From Sanderia malayensis (taxonomy: Eukaryota > Cnidaria > Scyphozoa > Semaeostomeae > Pelagiidae): a stretch of 64,000 nt of DNA. Made by a program: the position numbers and the translations under genes. Shown here one piece after another: positions 44,773 to 55,900 of this stretch. Location of the stretch: contig RQOL01000426.1 of the NCBI GenBank assembly GCA_013076295.1, positions 1-64,000 of the forward strand. The letters are read 5' to 3'. Within the stretch, counting starts at the first letter, position 1. Each line of letters opens with the position of its first letter. The notes under the pieces are model-generated. The model was not told where the DNA came from, did no database searches, and saw nothing but the letters and a program-made list of their open reading frames with translations.

Positions 44773-45881
44773 ATGTATTGTAGGGTATGTATTGTAGGGT
44801 ATTTATTGTAGGATATGTATTGTATGGTATGTATGGTAGGGTATGTATGGTAGGGTATGCATTGTAGGCCATGTCTTGTAGGGTATGTTATGTAGGGTAT
44901 GTATTGAAAGGTATGTATTGTAGGGTATTTTTTGTAGGGTATGTATTGTATGGTATTTATTGTAGGGTATGTATTGTAGGGTATGTATTGTAGGGTAAGT
45001 ATTGTAGGGTTGGTATTGTAGGGTATGTATTGTAGGGTATGTATGGTAGGGTATGTATGGTAGGGTATGCATTGTAGGGTATGTATTGTAGGGTATGTAG
45101 TTTAGGGTATGTATTTTAGGGTATGTATTGTAGGGTATGTATTGTAGGGTATGTATTGAAGGGTATGTTTTGTAGGGTATGTATTGTAGGGTATGTATTG
45201 TAGGGTATGTATTGTAAGGTATACATTGTAGGTTATGTATTGTGAGGTATGTATGTAGGGTATGTATTGTAGGGTATGTTATGTAGGGTATGTATTGTAG
45301 GGTATGTATTGTAGGGTATTTATTGTAGGGTATGTATTGTATGGTATTTATTGTAGGGTATGTATTGTAGGGTATGTATTGTAGGGTTTGTATTGTAGGG
45401 TATGTATTGTAGGGTATGTTATGTAGGGTATGTATTGTAGGGTTTTTATTGTAGGGTATGTATTGTAGGGTATGTATTGTAGGGTATGTATTGTAGGGTA
45501 TGTATTGTAAGGTACGTATTGTAGGGTATGTATTGTTGGGTATGTATTGTAGGGTATTTATTGTAGGGTATGTATTGTAGGGTATGTATTGTAGGGTATG
45601 TATTGTAGGGTATGCATTGTAAGGTATGTATTGTAGGGTATGTATTGTAGGGTAATTATTGTAGGGTATGTATTGTAGGGTATGTATTAGAGGGTATGTA
45701 TTGTAGGGTATGTGTTGTAGGGTATGTATTGTAGGGTATGTATCGTAGGGTATGTTATGTAGGGTATGTATTGTAGGGTATGTATTGTAGGGTTTGTATT
45801 GTAGGGTATGTATTGTAAGGTATGTAGTGAAGGGTATGTATGTATATAGGTATGTATGTATGTATGTATGTATGTATGTAT
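44773..45881 (+). repeat. 14-bp satellite of N1
   Basis: About 76 monomers with variants, ending in a GTAT run from about 45838. Confidence 0.95.
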
Positions 45882-45986
45882 GGGCATGAGCGGTAGCAAA
45901 TGCAGCGCGCGGAGCGCGCCAACCAAATTAAACTTTGTTTACTTGACCGGCTCCAGGGAGGGAGCGAAGCGACCGAACCCGGCTCA
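45882..45986 (+). repeat. RTS-like module lacking CTAG in N1
   Basis: Hairpin GCGCGCGGAGCGCGC (loop change only), end ACCCGGCTCATGTAGG. Confidence 0.8.
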
Positions 45987-46091
45987 TGTAGGTATGTATG
46001 TAGGTATGTATGTATGTATGTATGTATGTATGTATGTATGTATGTATGTATGTATGTATGTATGTATGTATGTATGTATGTAGGTATGTAT
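45987..46091 (+). repeat. (GTAT)n microsatellite
   Basis: Pure GTAT run with three GTAG interruptions. Confidence 0.95.
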
Positions 46092-46198
46092 GGGCATGAG
46101 CAGGAGCGAATGCAGCACGCGAAGCACGCCAACCACATTAAACTTTTGTTGCTTGGGGGGCTCCAGGGAAGGAGCGTAGCGACCGGGCACCCGGCTAG
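46092..46198 (+). other. Helitron RTS of N1
   Basis: GGGCATGAGCAGGAGCG, hairpin changed to GCACGCGAAGCACGC (no compensating pairing, weaker stem), GGGGGGCTCCAGGG..CACCCGG-CTAG. Confidence 0.82.
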
Positions 46199-46442
46199 TC
46201 TATATATACTATTCTACGATCACACGTGACCCGCCGACTGTGAACAATGCCCATTGTCTTTTGAACAATCGACGTTCGACCAAACAATGGGATCAAAGGA
46301 ATTTCCTTGTGATCAAAAAGGCTTTTTTTCTGGGGGTCAATAAGGGTGCAAATTGGTATCAAAATGATCGCTGCATTGCGCTGATCACAGTAAAGCTTTC
46401 CGCTAATTTCTACTCCAAACGGTTCGGGAGTTATGGTCCATT

Positions 46443-46793
46443 TTGTGTTCCGACTTTCTAGAAAGTTCCGAGGACGGAGTTAATGAGATGCAAAACGAGC
46501 AAGGAGAAGCACGTGTTTTTTTAGTTGAACGGGCGGCAAGTTGCTCGGGTTTAAACGTAAATACCTGCCGGAAATCAATTGTAAAGACGTGTCAATTGTT
46601 GTCAAGACCTGTGGAGACAATTGGTGGACAATTATTTCAAGGTATTTCCTTTATTCAATTGTTTTTGGCTTTAAATAGCACGAGTTTTGTTTTGTTTAAC
46701 CTCACGTTTTTTGTGTTGAGCCGAGGGCCTAACAAAAACACGAGGACAATTTTGATTTTCTCGGGTCGTTCTGGGCCGATTTTCTCCATTTAA
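46443..46793 (+). CDS. Conserved LTS ORF (N2 copy, 116 codons)
   Basis: One of the fullest copies. First in-frame ATG is at about 46488 (MQNEQGEARVF..); an overlapping out-of-frame ATG five bases earlier opens a 13-codon reading frame. Donor TTTCAAG|GTATTTCC at 46641/46642. Beyond the donor the frame is hydrophobic (ISFIQLFLALNSTSFVLFNL) and may be intron. Confidence 0.48.
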   Translation: MCSDFLESSEDGVNEMQNEQGEARVFLVERAASCSGLNVNTCRKSIVKTCQLLSRPVETIGGQLFQGISFIQLFLALNSTSFVLFNLTFFVLSRGPNKNTRTILIFSGRSGPIFSI

Positions 46794-47663
46794 ACTTTCG
46801 ATAACTGTTTATTTACACGAGAACTAAAGTTATATGGCTTTGTTTTTTCTCTTTTGTCGATTTTCCTCTAATTTTGGACAGTTTTGGCCGAGTTTGGGTT
46901 TTGCTGGAAAACACGAAATTTTCAAGCAACACGCGTGTGTTTTGCATTTGCGAAAATTAATTTTTAGCCTGCCAAAACTTTGTTTTTTTCACCCAAATAC
47001 TTTCGATTAATGTTCGCCAAGCTATTAGCTTCATTTTGATATTTTCGGGGGTTCTGTAGGACAAAAATTGGCCACGTTAATTTAATTTGAAAGTTGGTGA
47101 ATCGTGTTTCAATTGCTATTTTTTTCACGGGTTTGATTTCAGGGCTATTTTTGATCAACAAAATCATGTCTTGGACTTCAAAAATGTACAACTAAAATTG
47201 GGAAAAGCATTTTAAATGCACCCAATTACTTTCGATACTTATTCGCCAAGGTATCAGCTTCATGTTGGTGTAATTTGAGTTCAAATGGACAAATTTTGAC
47301 CAAGTTAGGGGAATTTTTGTGTTTTTAAAGTTGGCTGATGAATAAATTTTTTCACGGCTTTTGTCTTGGGCTGCACTAAATACTCGCTTAAAATTCAGAA
47401 CAAAACTGTTAAGAAATGTGAATATATTTATCGGATTCGCTGTTTCCTTAGCTACAGTTTGATATATATTTTATTAGAGATTGAGTTTAAATTTTCCAAG
47501 ATTGATTAAATTTTTGAAGGCAACTTTTTTTTTCAAACTTCACACTGAAGCTATCAACCTTCGGCTTTCAGGGGGGCGGCAGGGTGGGCGCAGGGCGGTC
47601 GATTGTCAGGGGGGAAGATTCGAGCTCCCACCTTTACTTTCTTTAGAAATTTTGCGTCGTATA

Positions 47664-48715
47664 GTATGTATTGTAGGGTATGTATTGTAGGGTATGTATT
47701 GTAGGGTATGTTATGTAGGGTATGTATTGTAAAGTATGTATTGTAGGGTATGTATTGTAGGGTATGTATTGTCGGGTATGTTATGTAGGGTATGTATTGT
47801 AGGGTATTTATTGTAGGGTATTTATTGTAGGGTATGTATTGTAGGGTATGTATTGTAGGGTATGTATTGTAGGGTATGCATTGTAGGGTATGTATAGTAG
47901 GGTATGTATTGTAGGGTATGTATTGTAGGTTATGTAGTGTAGGGTATGTATTGTAAGGTATGTATTGTAGGGTATGAATAGTAGGGTTTGTATTGTAGGG
48001 TATGTATTGTAGGGTATGTATTGTAGGGTATGTATTGTAGGGTTTGTATTGTAGGGTTTGTATTGTAGGGTATGTATTATAAGGTATGTATTGTAGGGTA
48101 TGTATCGTAGGGTATGTATCGAAGGGTATGTATCGTAGGGTATGTATCGTAGGGTATGTATCGTAGGGTATTTATTGTAGGGTATGTTATGTAGGGTATG
48201 TATTGTAGGGTATGTATTGTAAGGTATTTATTGTAGGGTATTTATTGTAGGGTATTTATTGTAGGGTATGTATTGTAGGGTATTTATTGTAGGGTATTTA
48301 TTGTAGGGTATGTATTGTAGGGTATGTATTGTAGGGTATTTATTGTAGGGTATGTATTGTAGGGTATTTATTGTAGGGTATTTATTGTAGGGTATGTATT
48401 GTAGGGTATGTATCGTAGGGTATTTATTGTAGGGTATGTTATGTAGGGTATGTATTGTAGGGTATGTATTGTAAGGTATTTATTGTAGGGTATTTATTGT
48501 AGGGTATTTATTGTAGGGTATGTATTGTAGGGTATTTATTGTAGGGTATTTATTGTAGGGTATGTATTGTAGGGTATGTATTGTAGGGTATGTATCGTAG
48601 GGTATGTATCGTAGGGTATGTATCGTAGGGTATGTATCGTAGGGTATGTATCGTAGGGTATGTATCGTAGGGTATGTATTGTAGGGTATGTATTGTAGGG
48701 TATGTATGTATGTAT
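47664..48715 (+). repeat. 14-bp satellite of N2 with 252-bp higher-order repeat
   Basis: A variant pattern (TATTTATTG, TATGTTATG, TAAGG in fixed order) starting at 48169 recurs from 48421, a period of 252 bp or 18 monomers. Seven TATCGTAGGG monomers cluster at 48590-48670. Confidence 0.9.
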
Positions 48716-48821
48716 GGGCATGAGCGGCAGCGAATGCAGCGCGCGAAGCGCGCCAACCAGATTAAGCTTTGTCTACTTGACGGGCTCCGGGGAGGGAGCG
48801 AAGCGACCGAACCCGGCCCAT
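48716..48821 (+). repeat. RTS-like module lacking CTAG in N2
   Basis: Perfect hairpin GCGCGCGAAGCGCGC, end ACCCGGCCCATGTATG. Confidence 0.8.
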
Positions 48822-48958
48822 GTATGTATGTATGTATGTATGTATGTATGTATGTATGTATGTATGTAGGGTATGTAGGGTATGTATGTATGTATGTATG
48901 TATGTATGTATGTATGTATGTATGTAGGTATGTATGTATGTATGTATGTATGTATGTA
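48822..48958 (+). repeat. (GTAT)n microsatellite with GTAGGG steps
   Basis: GTAT run broken twice by GTAGGG near 48867-48880, an intermediate between the microsatellite and the 14-bp satellite. Confidence 0.95.
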
Positions 48959-49064
48959 TGGGCATGAGCGGGAGCGAATGCAGCGCGCGAAGCGCGCCAA
49001 CCACATTAAACTTTTTGTTCTTGACGGGCTCCGGGAAGCGAGCGTAGCGAGTGCCCCCGGCTAG
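48959..49064 (+). other. Helitron RTS of N2
   Basis: Perfect GCGCG/CGCGC stem; end GAGTGCCCCCGG-CTAG directly followed by TCTCTATT of N3. Confidence 0.86.
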
Positions 49065-49309
49065 TCTCTATTATATAATCTACGTCGACACGTGACCCGG
49101 AGCCGCTGAACAATGGGCTATTGTTTGGTGAACAATCGACGTTCGACCGAACAATGGGATCAAAGGAATTTCGTTGTATCCATAAAGGCTTTTTTTTGGG
49201 CTGCAAATAAGGGTGCAAATCGGTATAGAAATGATCGCTGCATTGTGCTGATGACAGTAAAGCTTTCCGCTAAATTCTACTCCAAACGGTTCGGGAGTTA
49301 TGGCCCATT

Positions 49310-49660
49310 TTGTGTTCCGACTTTCTAGAAAGTTCCGAGGACCGAGTTAATGAGATGCAAAACGAGCAGGGAGAAGCACGTGTTTTTTTAGTTGAACGGG
49401 CGGCAAGTTGCTCGAGTTTAAACGTGAATACCTGCCGGAAATTAATTGTAAAGACGTGTCAATTGTTGTCAAGACCTGTGGAGACAATTGGTGGACAATT
49501 ATTTCAAGGTATTTCCTTTATTCAATTGTTTTTGGATTTAAATAGCACGAGTTTTGTTTTGTTTAACCTCACGTTTTTTGTGTTGAGTCGAGGGCCTAAC
49601 AAAAACACGAAGACAATTTTGATTTTCTCGGGTCGTTCTGGGCCGATTTTCTCCATTTAA
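49310..49660 (+). CDS. Conserved LTS ORF (N3 copy, 116 codons)
   Basis: ..RVNEMQNEQGEARVF..NTCRKLIVKTCQLLSRP..GGQLFQ, donor near 49508. Differs from N2 at few residues. Confidence 0.48.
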   Translation: MCSDFLESSEDRVNEMQNEQGEARVFLVERAASCSSLNVNTCRKLIVKTCQLLSRPVETIGGQLFQGISFIQLFLDLNSTSFVLFNLTFFVLSRGPNKNTKTILIFSGRSGPIFSI

Positions 49661-50068
49661 ACTTTCGATAACTGTTTATTTACACAAGAACTAAAGTTAT
49701 ATGGCTTTGTTTTTTTTGTTTTGTTGATTTTCCTCTGTTTTTGGACAGTTTTGGCCGAGTTTGGGTTTTGCTGGAAAACACGAAATTTTCAAGCAACACG
49801 CGTGTGTTTTGCATTCGCGAAAAATAAATTTTAACCTGCCAAAACTTTGTTTTTTTCACCCAAATACTTTCGATAAATGTTCGCCAAGCTATTAGCTTCA
49901 TGTTGATATTTTCGTGGGGTGTGTAGGACAAAAATTGGCCACGCTAATTGAATTTGAAAGTTTTAGTGTTTTTAAAGTACGTTGATGAATTCATTTTTTC
50001 ACTTTCAGAAGAAAGGGCTTTTAGGGGGGCGGCAGGGTGGGCGCTGGGTGGTCGCTTGCCAGGGGGAA

Positions 50069-52009
50069 GTATGGTAGGGTGTGTATGGTAGGGTATGTAT
50101 CGTAGGGTATGTATTGTAGGGTATGTATTGTAGGGTATGTTATGTAGGGTATTTATTGTAGGGTATGTTATGTAGGGTATGTATTGTAGGGTATGTATTG
50201 TAGGGTAGGTTATGTAGGGTATGTGTTGTAGGGTATGTATTGTAGGGTATGTATTGTAGGGTATGTATTGTAGGGTATTTATTGTAGGGTATGTTATGTA
50301 GGGTATTTATTGTAGGGTATGTATTGTAGGGTATGTATTGTAGGGTATGTATTGTAGGGTATGTTATGTAGGGTATGTGTTGTAGGGTATGTATTGTAGG
50401 GTATGTATTGTAGGGTATGTATTGTAGGGTATTTATTGTAGGGTATTTATTGTAGGGTATGTATTGTAGGGTATGTATTGTAGGGTTTGTATTGTAGGGT
50501 ATGTATTGTAGGGTATGTATTGTAGGGTATGTATTGTAGGGTATTTATTGTAGGGTATGTATTGTAAGGTATTTATTGTAGGGTATGTATTGTAGGGTAT
50601 GTATTGTAGGGTATGTATTGTAGGGTATGTATTGTAGGGTATGTATTGTAGGGTATGTATTGTAGGGTATGTATTGTAGGGTATGTATTGTAAGGTATTT
50701 ATTGTAGGGTATGTATTGTAGGGTATGTATTGTAGGGTATGTATTGTAGGGTGTGTATGGTAGGGTATGTATCGTAGGGTATGTATTGTAGGGTATGTAT
50801 TGTAGGGTATGTTATGTAGGGTATTTATTGTAGGGTATGTTATGTAGGGTATGTATTGTAGGGTATGTATTGTAGGGTAGGTTATGTAGGGTATGTGTTG
50901 TAGGGTATGTATTGTAGGGTATGTATTGTAGGGTATGTATTGTAGGGTATTTATTGTAGGGTATGTTATGTAGGGTATTTATTGTAGGGTATGTATTGTA
51001 GGGTATGTATTGTAGGGTATGTATTGTAGGGTATGTTATGTAGGGTATGTGTTGTAGGGTATGTATTGTAGGGTATGTATTGTAGGGTATGTATTGTAGG
51101 GTATTTATTGTAGGGTATTTATTGTAGGGTATGTATTGTAGGGTATGTATTGTAGGGTTTGTATTGTAGGGTATGTATTGTAGGGTATGTATTGTAGGGT
51201 ATGTATTGTAGGGTATTTATTGTAGGGTATGTATTGTAAGGTATTTATTGTAGGGTATGTATTGTAGGGTATGTATTGTAGGGTATGTATTGTAGGTATG
51301 TATTGTAGGGTATGTATTGTAGGGTATGTATTGTAGGGTATGTATTGTAGGGTATGTATTGTAAGGTATTTATTGTAGGGTATGTATTGTAGGGTATGTA
51401 TTGTAGGGTATGTATTGTAGGGTATGTATTGTAGGGTATGTATTGTAGGGTATGTATTGTAGGGTATGTATTGTAGGGTATGTATTGTAGGGTATGTATG
51501 TAGGGTATGTATTGTAGGGTATTTATTGTAGGGTATGTATTGTAGGGTATGTATTGTAGGGTATGTATGTAGGGTATGTATTGTAGGGTATGTATGTAGG
51601 GTATGTATTGTAGGGTATTTATTGTAGGGTATGTATTGTAGGTATTTATTGTAGGGTATGTATTGTAGGGTATGTATTGTAGGGTGTGTATTGTAGGGTA
51701 TGTATTGTAGGGTATGTTATGTAGGGTATGTATTGTAGGGTATTTATTGTAGGGTATGTATTGTAAGGTATTTATTGTAGGGTATGTATTGTAGGGTATG
51801 TATTGTAGGGTATGTATTGTAGGGTATGTATTGTAGGGTATGTATGGTAGGCTATGTATTGTAGGGTATGTATTGTAGGGTATGTATTGTAGGGTATTTA
51901 TTGTAGGGTGTGTATTGTAGGGTATGTATTGTAGGGTTTGTATTGTAGGGTATGTATTGTAGGGTATGTATTGTAGGGTATGTATGTATGTATGTATGTA
52001 TGTATGTAT
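50069..52009 (+). repeat. 14-bp satellite of N3 with 672-bp higher-order duplication
   Basis: The variant order starting GTGTGTATGG at 50079 repeats from 50751, and the internal marker TAAGG at 50566 repeats at 51238. Period 672 bp, exactly 48 monomers. A very long minus-strand frame (YPTIHTLQ repeats) is a repeat artefact. Confidence 0.93.
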
Positions 52010-52114
52010 GGGCATGAGCGGCAGCGAATGCAGCGCGCGGAGCGCGCCAACCAAATTAAGCTGTGTTTACTTGACGGGCTCCGGGGAGGGAGCGAAGCGA
52101 CCGAACCCGGCTCA
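52010..52114 (+). repeat. RTS-like module lacking CTAG in N3
   Basis: Hairpin with GCGGAGC loop variant as in N1; end ACCCGGCTCATGTATG. Confidence 0.8.
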
Positions 52115-52208
52115 TGTATGTATGTATGTATGTATGTATGTATGTATGTATGTATGTAGGGTATGTATGTATGTACGTATGTAGGTATGTAGGTATGTAT
52201 GTATGTAT
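52115..52208 (+). repeat. (GTAT)n microsatellite
   Basis: GTAT run with one GTAGGG and one GTAC interruption. Confidence 0.95.
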
Positions 52209-52313
52209 GGGCATGAGCGGGAGCGAATGCAGCGCGCGAAGCGCGCCAACCACATTAAACTTTTTGTACTTGACGGGCTCCGGGAAGCGAGCGTAGCGAG
52301 TGCCCCCGGCTAG
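52209..52313 (+). other. Helitron RTS of N3
   Basis: Perfect GCGCG/CGCGC stem, end GAGTGCCCCCGG-CTAG, then TCTATATATAATAAAATG of H4. Confidence 0.86.
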
Positions 52314-52558
52314 TCTATATATAATAAAATGTGATGACACGTGACCGGCCGACTGTGAACAATGGGCTATTGTTTGGTGAACAATCGACGTTCACCCGAA
52401 CAATGGGATCAAAGGAATTTCGTTGTGCTCAAAAAGGCTTTTTTCCTGGTGGTCAATAAGGGTGCAAATTGGTATCAAAATGATCGCTGCATTGCGCTGA
52501 TCAACGTAGAGTATGTGGCTAATTTCTACTCCAAACGGTTCGGGAGTTATGGCCCATT

Positions 52559-52909
52559 TTGTGTTCCGACCTTCTAGAAAGTTCCAACGACCGAGTTAAT
52601 GAGATGCAGAATGAGCAGGGAGAAGCACGTGTTTTTTTAGTTGAACGGGCGGCAAGTTGCTCGGCTTTAACCACGAATACGTGCCGGAAATCAATTGTAA
52701 AGACGTGTCAATTGTTTTCAGGACCTGTGGAGACAATTGGTGGACAATTATTTCAAGGTATTTCCTTTATTCAATTGTTTTTAGCTGAAAATAGCACGAG
52801 TTTTGTTTTGTTTAACCTCACGTTTTTTGTGTTGAGCCGAGGGCCTAACCAAAACACGAAGACAATTTTGATTTTCTCGGGTCGTTCTGGGCCGATTTTC
52901 TCCATTTAA
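52559..52909 (+). CDS. Conserved LTS ORF (H4 copy)
   Basis: NEMQNEQGEARVF.., SALTTNTCRKSIVKTCQLFSGP..GGQLFQ, donor near 52757. Combines the N1-like SALTTN variant with the H2-like LFSGP variant. Confidence 0.45.
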   Translation: MCSDLLESSNDRVNEMQNEQGEARVFLVERAASCSALTTNTCRKSIVKTCQLFSGPVETIGGQLFQGISFIQLFLAENSTSFVLFNLTFFVLSRGPNQNTKTILIFSGRSGPIFSI

Positions 52910-52952
52910 ACTTTCGATAACTGTTTATTTACACACCAACTAAAGTTATATG

Positions 52953-55900
52953 AAGGACAGCGTGAAGGACAAGGCCAGCAAAATGCTAATCGTAACCACC
53001 GTACCAAACTTACAATCGCCGAATATTATTCGTACCGAATACAAGTCAGAAATCGACTGTCCACCATCCACAGGGCAACACTTCTCTTTCAACAATATTT
53101 GGTGGATGCATACACCAAAATAGAAGGAAACAAGCTCAACTGGATTTTACACAATCAACGGCAATTACGTGCTGACAGTTATCGAGGCCTGATGGATCAC
53201 CTGAACAGAAGGGCTGAAATCGAAAATCAAATGGCCAGGGCAAACAATCCCAACGAACCCCTTCACATTGATGTCGGTCGTGTTGTCATACTTCCCTCAT
53301 CTTTTTCAGGCAGTCAACGAAATATGTACCAGAACTTTCAAGATGCAATGACCATCGTAAGAAAGTATGGCAAGCCTGACATCTTCCTAACCATGACGGC
53401 CAATCCCAGTGGAAGGAGATTTCAGAAAACATTCTACCACACCAGAAGTCGAATGACCGGCCTGACATCGTCACACGAGTATTTCAACAGAAACTACAAG
53501 AACTACTGGAAGATGTCCTTCACAAGCACATTCTCGGACACACTATTGCACATGTATATGTCATCGAATTTCAGAAGAGAGGACTACCACACGCTCACAA
53601 GATTCTGTTCCTCTCTGAGGCTGATAGACCACGAACACCTGAACAGGTAACATCTATAGCAATAATCTATTATAGAGTAAAAGATAGAGTAATTATACAT
53701 TTATTATTGAGTATGAAATATTATCATCAGTTGTATTGCTTAGTTAAAACACAGTGCATTTTGATGTGTCGAACTTACATGTGATTTTTTTCCTCCAAAC
53801 CTACAGGTAGATCGACTCATATCAGCTGAAATTCCGGACCCACAGGATGCAAGATATCACAAGTTAGTACTGAAGCACATGACACATGGACCATGCGGTG
53901 ATATAAACCCCGTGTGCGTTTGCATGGAGAATAACAAATGCAAGAAACGATTTCCGAAAGATTGCACTGCCGAAACACAGGTCAATGCGAATGGTTATCC
54001 ACTCTACAGACGACGCTGTCGTCACCCAGTTAATCTGGAAGATCGACTTCTAGATGATACATGGGTTGTGCCACATAATCGCCATCTTCTACTCAAGTAT
54101 CAGTGTCACATTAATCTGGAAATATGTAGCACTGTGAAGTCCGTGAAATATATTTTCAAATATATTCATAAAGGACAAGATATGGCACACGTGGAAATTC
54201 TTCAAGGACAGCAGCAACAAGTACCTCAAGATATTGAGCACATGAAGTACGCCAATACATCAACGCCCGGTATATTGGACCTCATGAAGCTGTTCATAGA
54301 ATATTCCAATTTGCCATGCACGAGAAAAGTCACACTATCAAACGTCTGCATGTTCATCTACCTGATCAGCAGACCGTATACTTTCAGGATAATGGCGTGT
54401 GAACAATTACAGAACATCAATGAAAAAACCACACTGACGTCTTGGTTTGAATTGAATGCACAAGACCCGGCTGCACGCCAATATCTCTATCACGAGATTC
54501 CTGAACAATATGTTTTCAACGAGCGCACCAAAACATGGAAAGCAAGACAGCGGAGAACACTGCCTGTCATGGCAGAATATATCAAGTTCACCCACGACCA
54601 TGTGAGCAAAGGTTCGCACTGAGACTATTGCTTCTCCATAAACGGGGTGCCACGTCGTTTGAAGATCTTCGCACGATAGAAGGAAACCTATGCAATTCCT
54701 TCAAAGACCCTGCTTTAGCTCTAGGTCTGTTGCAAGATGATGCTGAAATCATACGCTGTTTGGAGGAGGCAGTCATTTTCAACATGCCAGTACAACTGAG
54801 ACAGTTGTTTGCAACATTACTCCTTTTTCAAACACCTTCAGATATCGCAGCACTCTTCAACATGTTCAAAGAAGCATTGAGTGAAGACTTTGTACGACGT
54901 GATCAAGTCAATCATCCAGATATGGCCATAGCTTTTGAAGACCGACACATGTATCAATGTCTACATGACATTGACGAAAATTTGAAAGTACATGGTCAAT
55001 CGATCACTAATTATGCGACCTTCCTCAACTTCCAGCCGACTATGTCATTCCTAACAAGGTACTATATGTGTTATTTTGAACTATGTACTGTTTTAGTAAG
55101 AATATGATAATGTATCCTAACATCGTGCAGACAAGGGCATTTACGTATTTTTGCACATTGATTCTCCTAGCTTTCTTTCCAATTTTATTGCAATATATTT
55201 CAATTATTATTACAGAGGAAGATGACATGGATGTTGGCAATGCCAGAGAGGAAGGAGAACGAATGCTGGCCGCATTGAACCCAGAACAGCGAGCCATATA
55301 CACGGGAATCACTGATGCTATCAACGCGCAATCCGAACAGAACTGTCACTTTGTTGACGGCCGGCTGGAACCGGGAAAACTTTCCTTTACAACACGTTGG
55401 TTCACAATCTGCAAGCCAATGGACATAAAGTTAAGTGCATGGCGCGGTCAGGAATTGCTGCAACACTACTCATAAATGGTAGAACTTCACATTCTACCTT
55501 TCAAATTCCTATACCACTTCAAGCTGAATCAACGTGTAATGTCAAGAGACAGAGCAGGAGAGCACAGGTATTGCGTGAAACTACCCTATTCCTATGGGAT
55601 GAAGCTTCCATGATTCCCGCACTTGCATTACAAGCAGTCGACCGACTGCTTCGAGACATTACACATGTCGACAGACCATTTGGTGGCAAGTTCATGCTAC
55701 TTGGTGGTGACTTCAGACAGGTTCTACCTGTCGTCACGAAAGCAGGAAGGGAAAGAATTGTAGCAGAGACTCTAAAATCACACCAGATCATTGATCTATG
55801 GACAAAGTTTCAGCAGCATCGTTTACACACCAACATGAGAGCCGTTCAAGATGATTCATACCGTGAATTCTCAGAATGGCTTCTCAGACTTGGCAACAAG

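Larger units (their letters stand above)
43300..46198 (+). mobile_element. Non-autonomous Helitron N1 (2.9 kb)
   Basis: TCTCTATTATATAATC start to CTAG at 46195-46198. Long-type LTS (to about 44772), satellite (44773-45840), GTAT run, RTS-like module without CTAG (45882-45985), GTAT run, RTS. No transposase. Confidence 0.85.
46199..49064 (+). mobile_element. Non-autonomous Helitron N2 (2.9 kb)
   Basis: TCTATATATACTATTC start, CTAG at 49061-49064. Long-type LTS to about 47663, satellite to 48715, RTS-like module (48716-48821), GTAT run with two GTAGGG steps, RTS (48959-49064). Confidence 0.86.
49065..52313 (+). mobile_element. Non-autonomous Helitron N3 (3.2 kb)
   Basis: TCTCTATTATATAATC start, CTAG at 52310-52313. 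Short-type LTS (to about 50068), the longest satellite here, RTS-like module (52010-52114), GTAT run (52115-52208), RTS (52209-52313). Confidence 0.86.

Noticed and set aside
51245..52054. 269-codon minus-strand ORF in the N3 satellite
   Set aside because: Same reason; every residue block comes from repeated 14-mers whose length cycles through frames.
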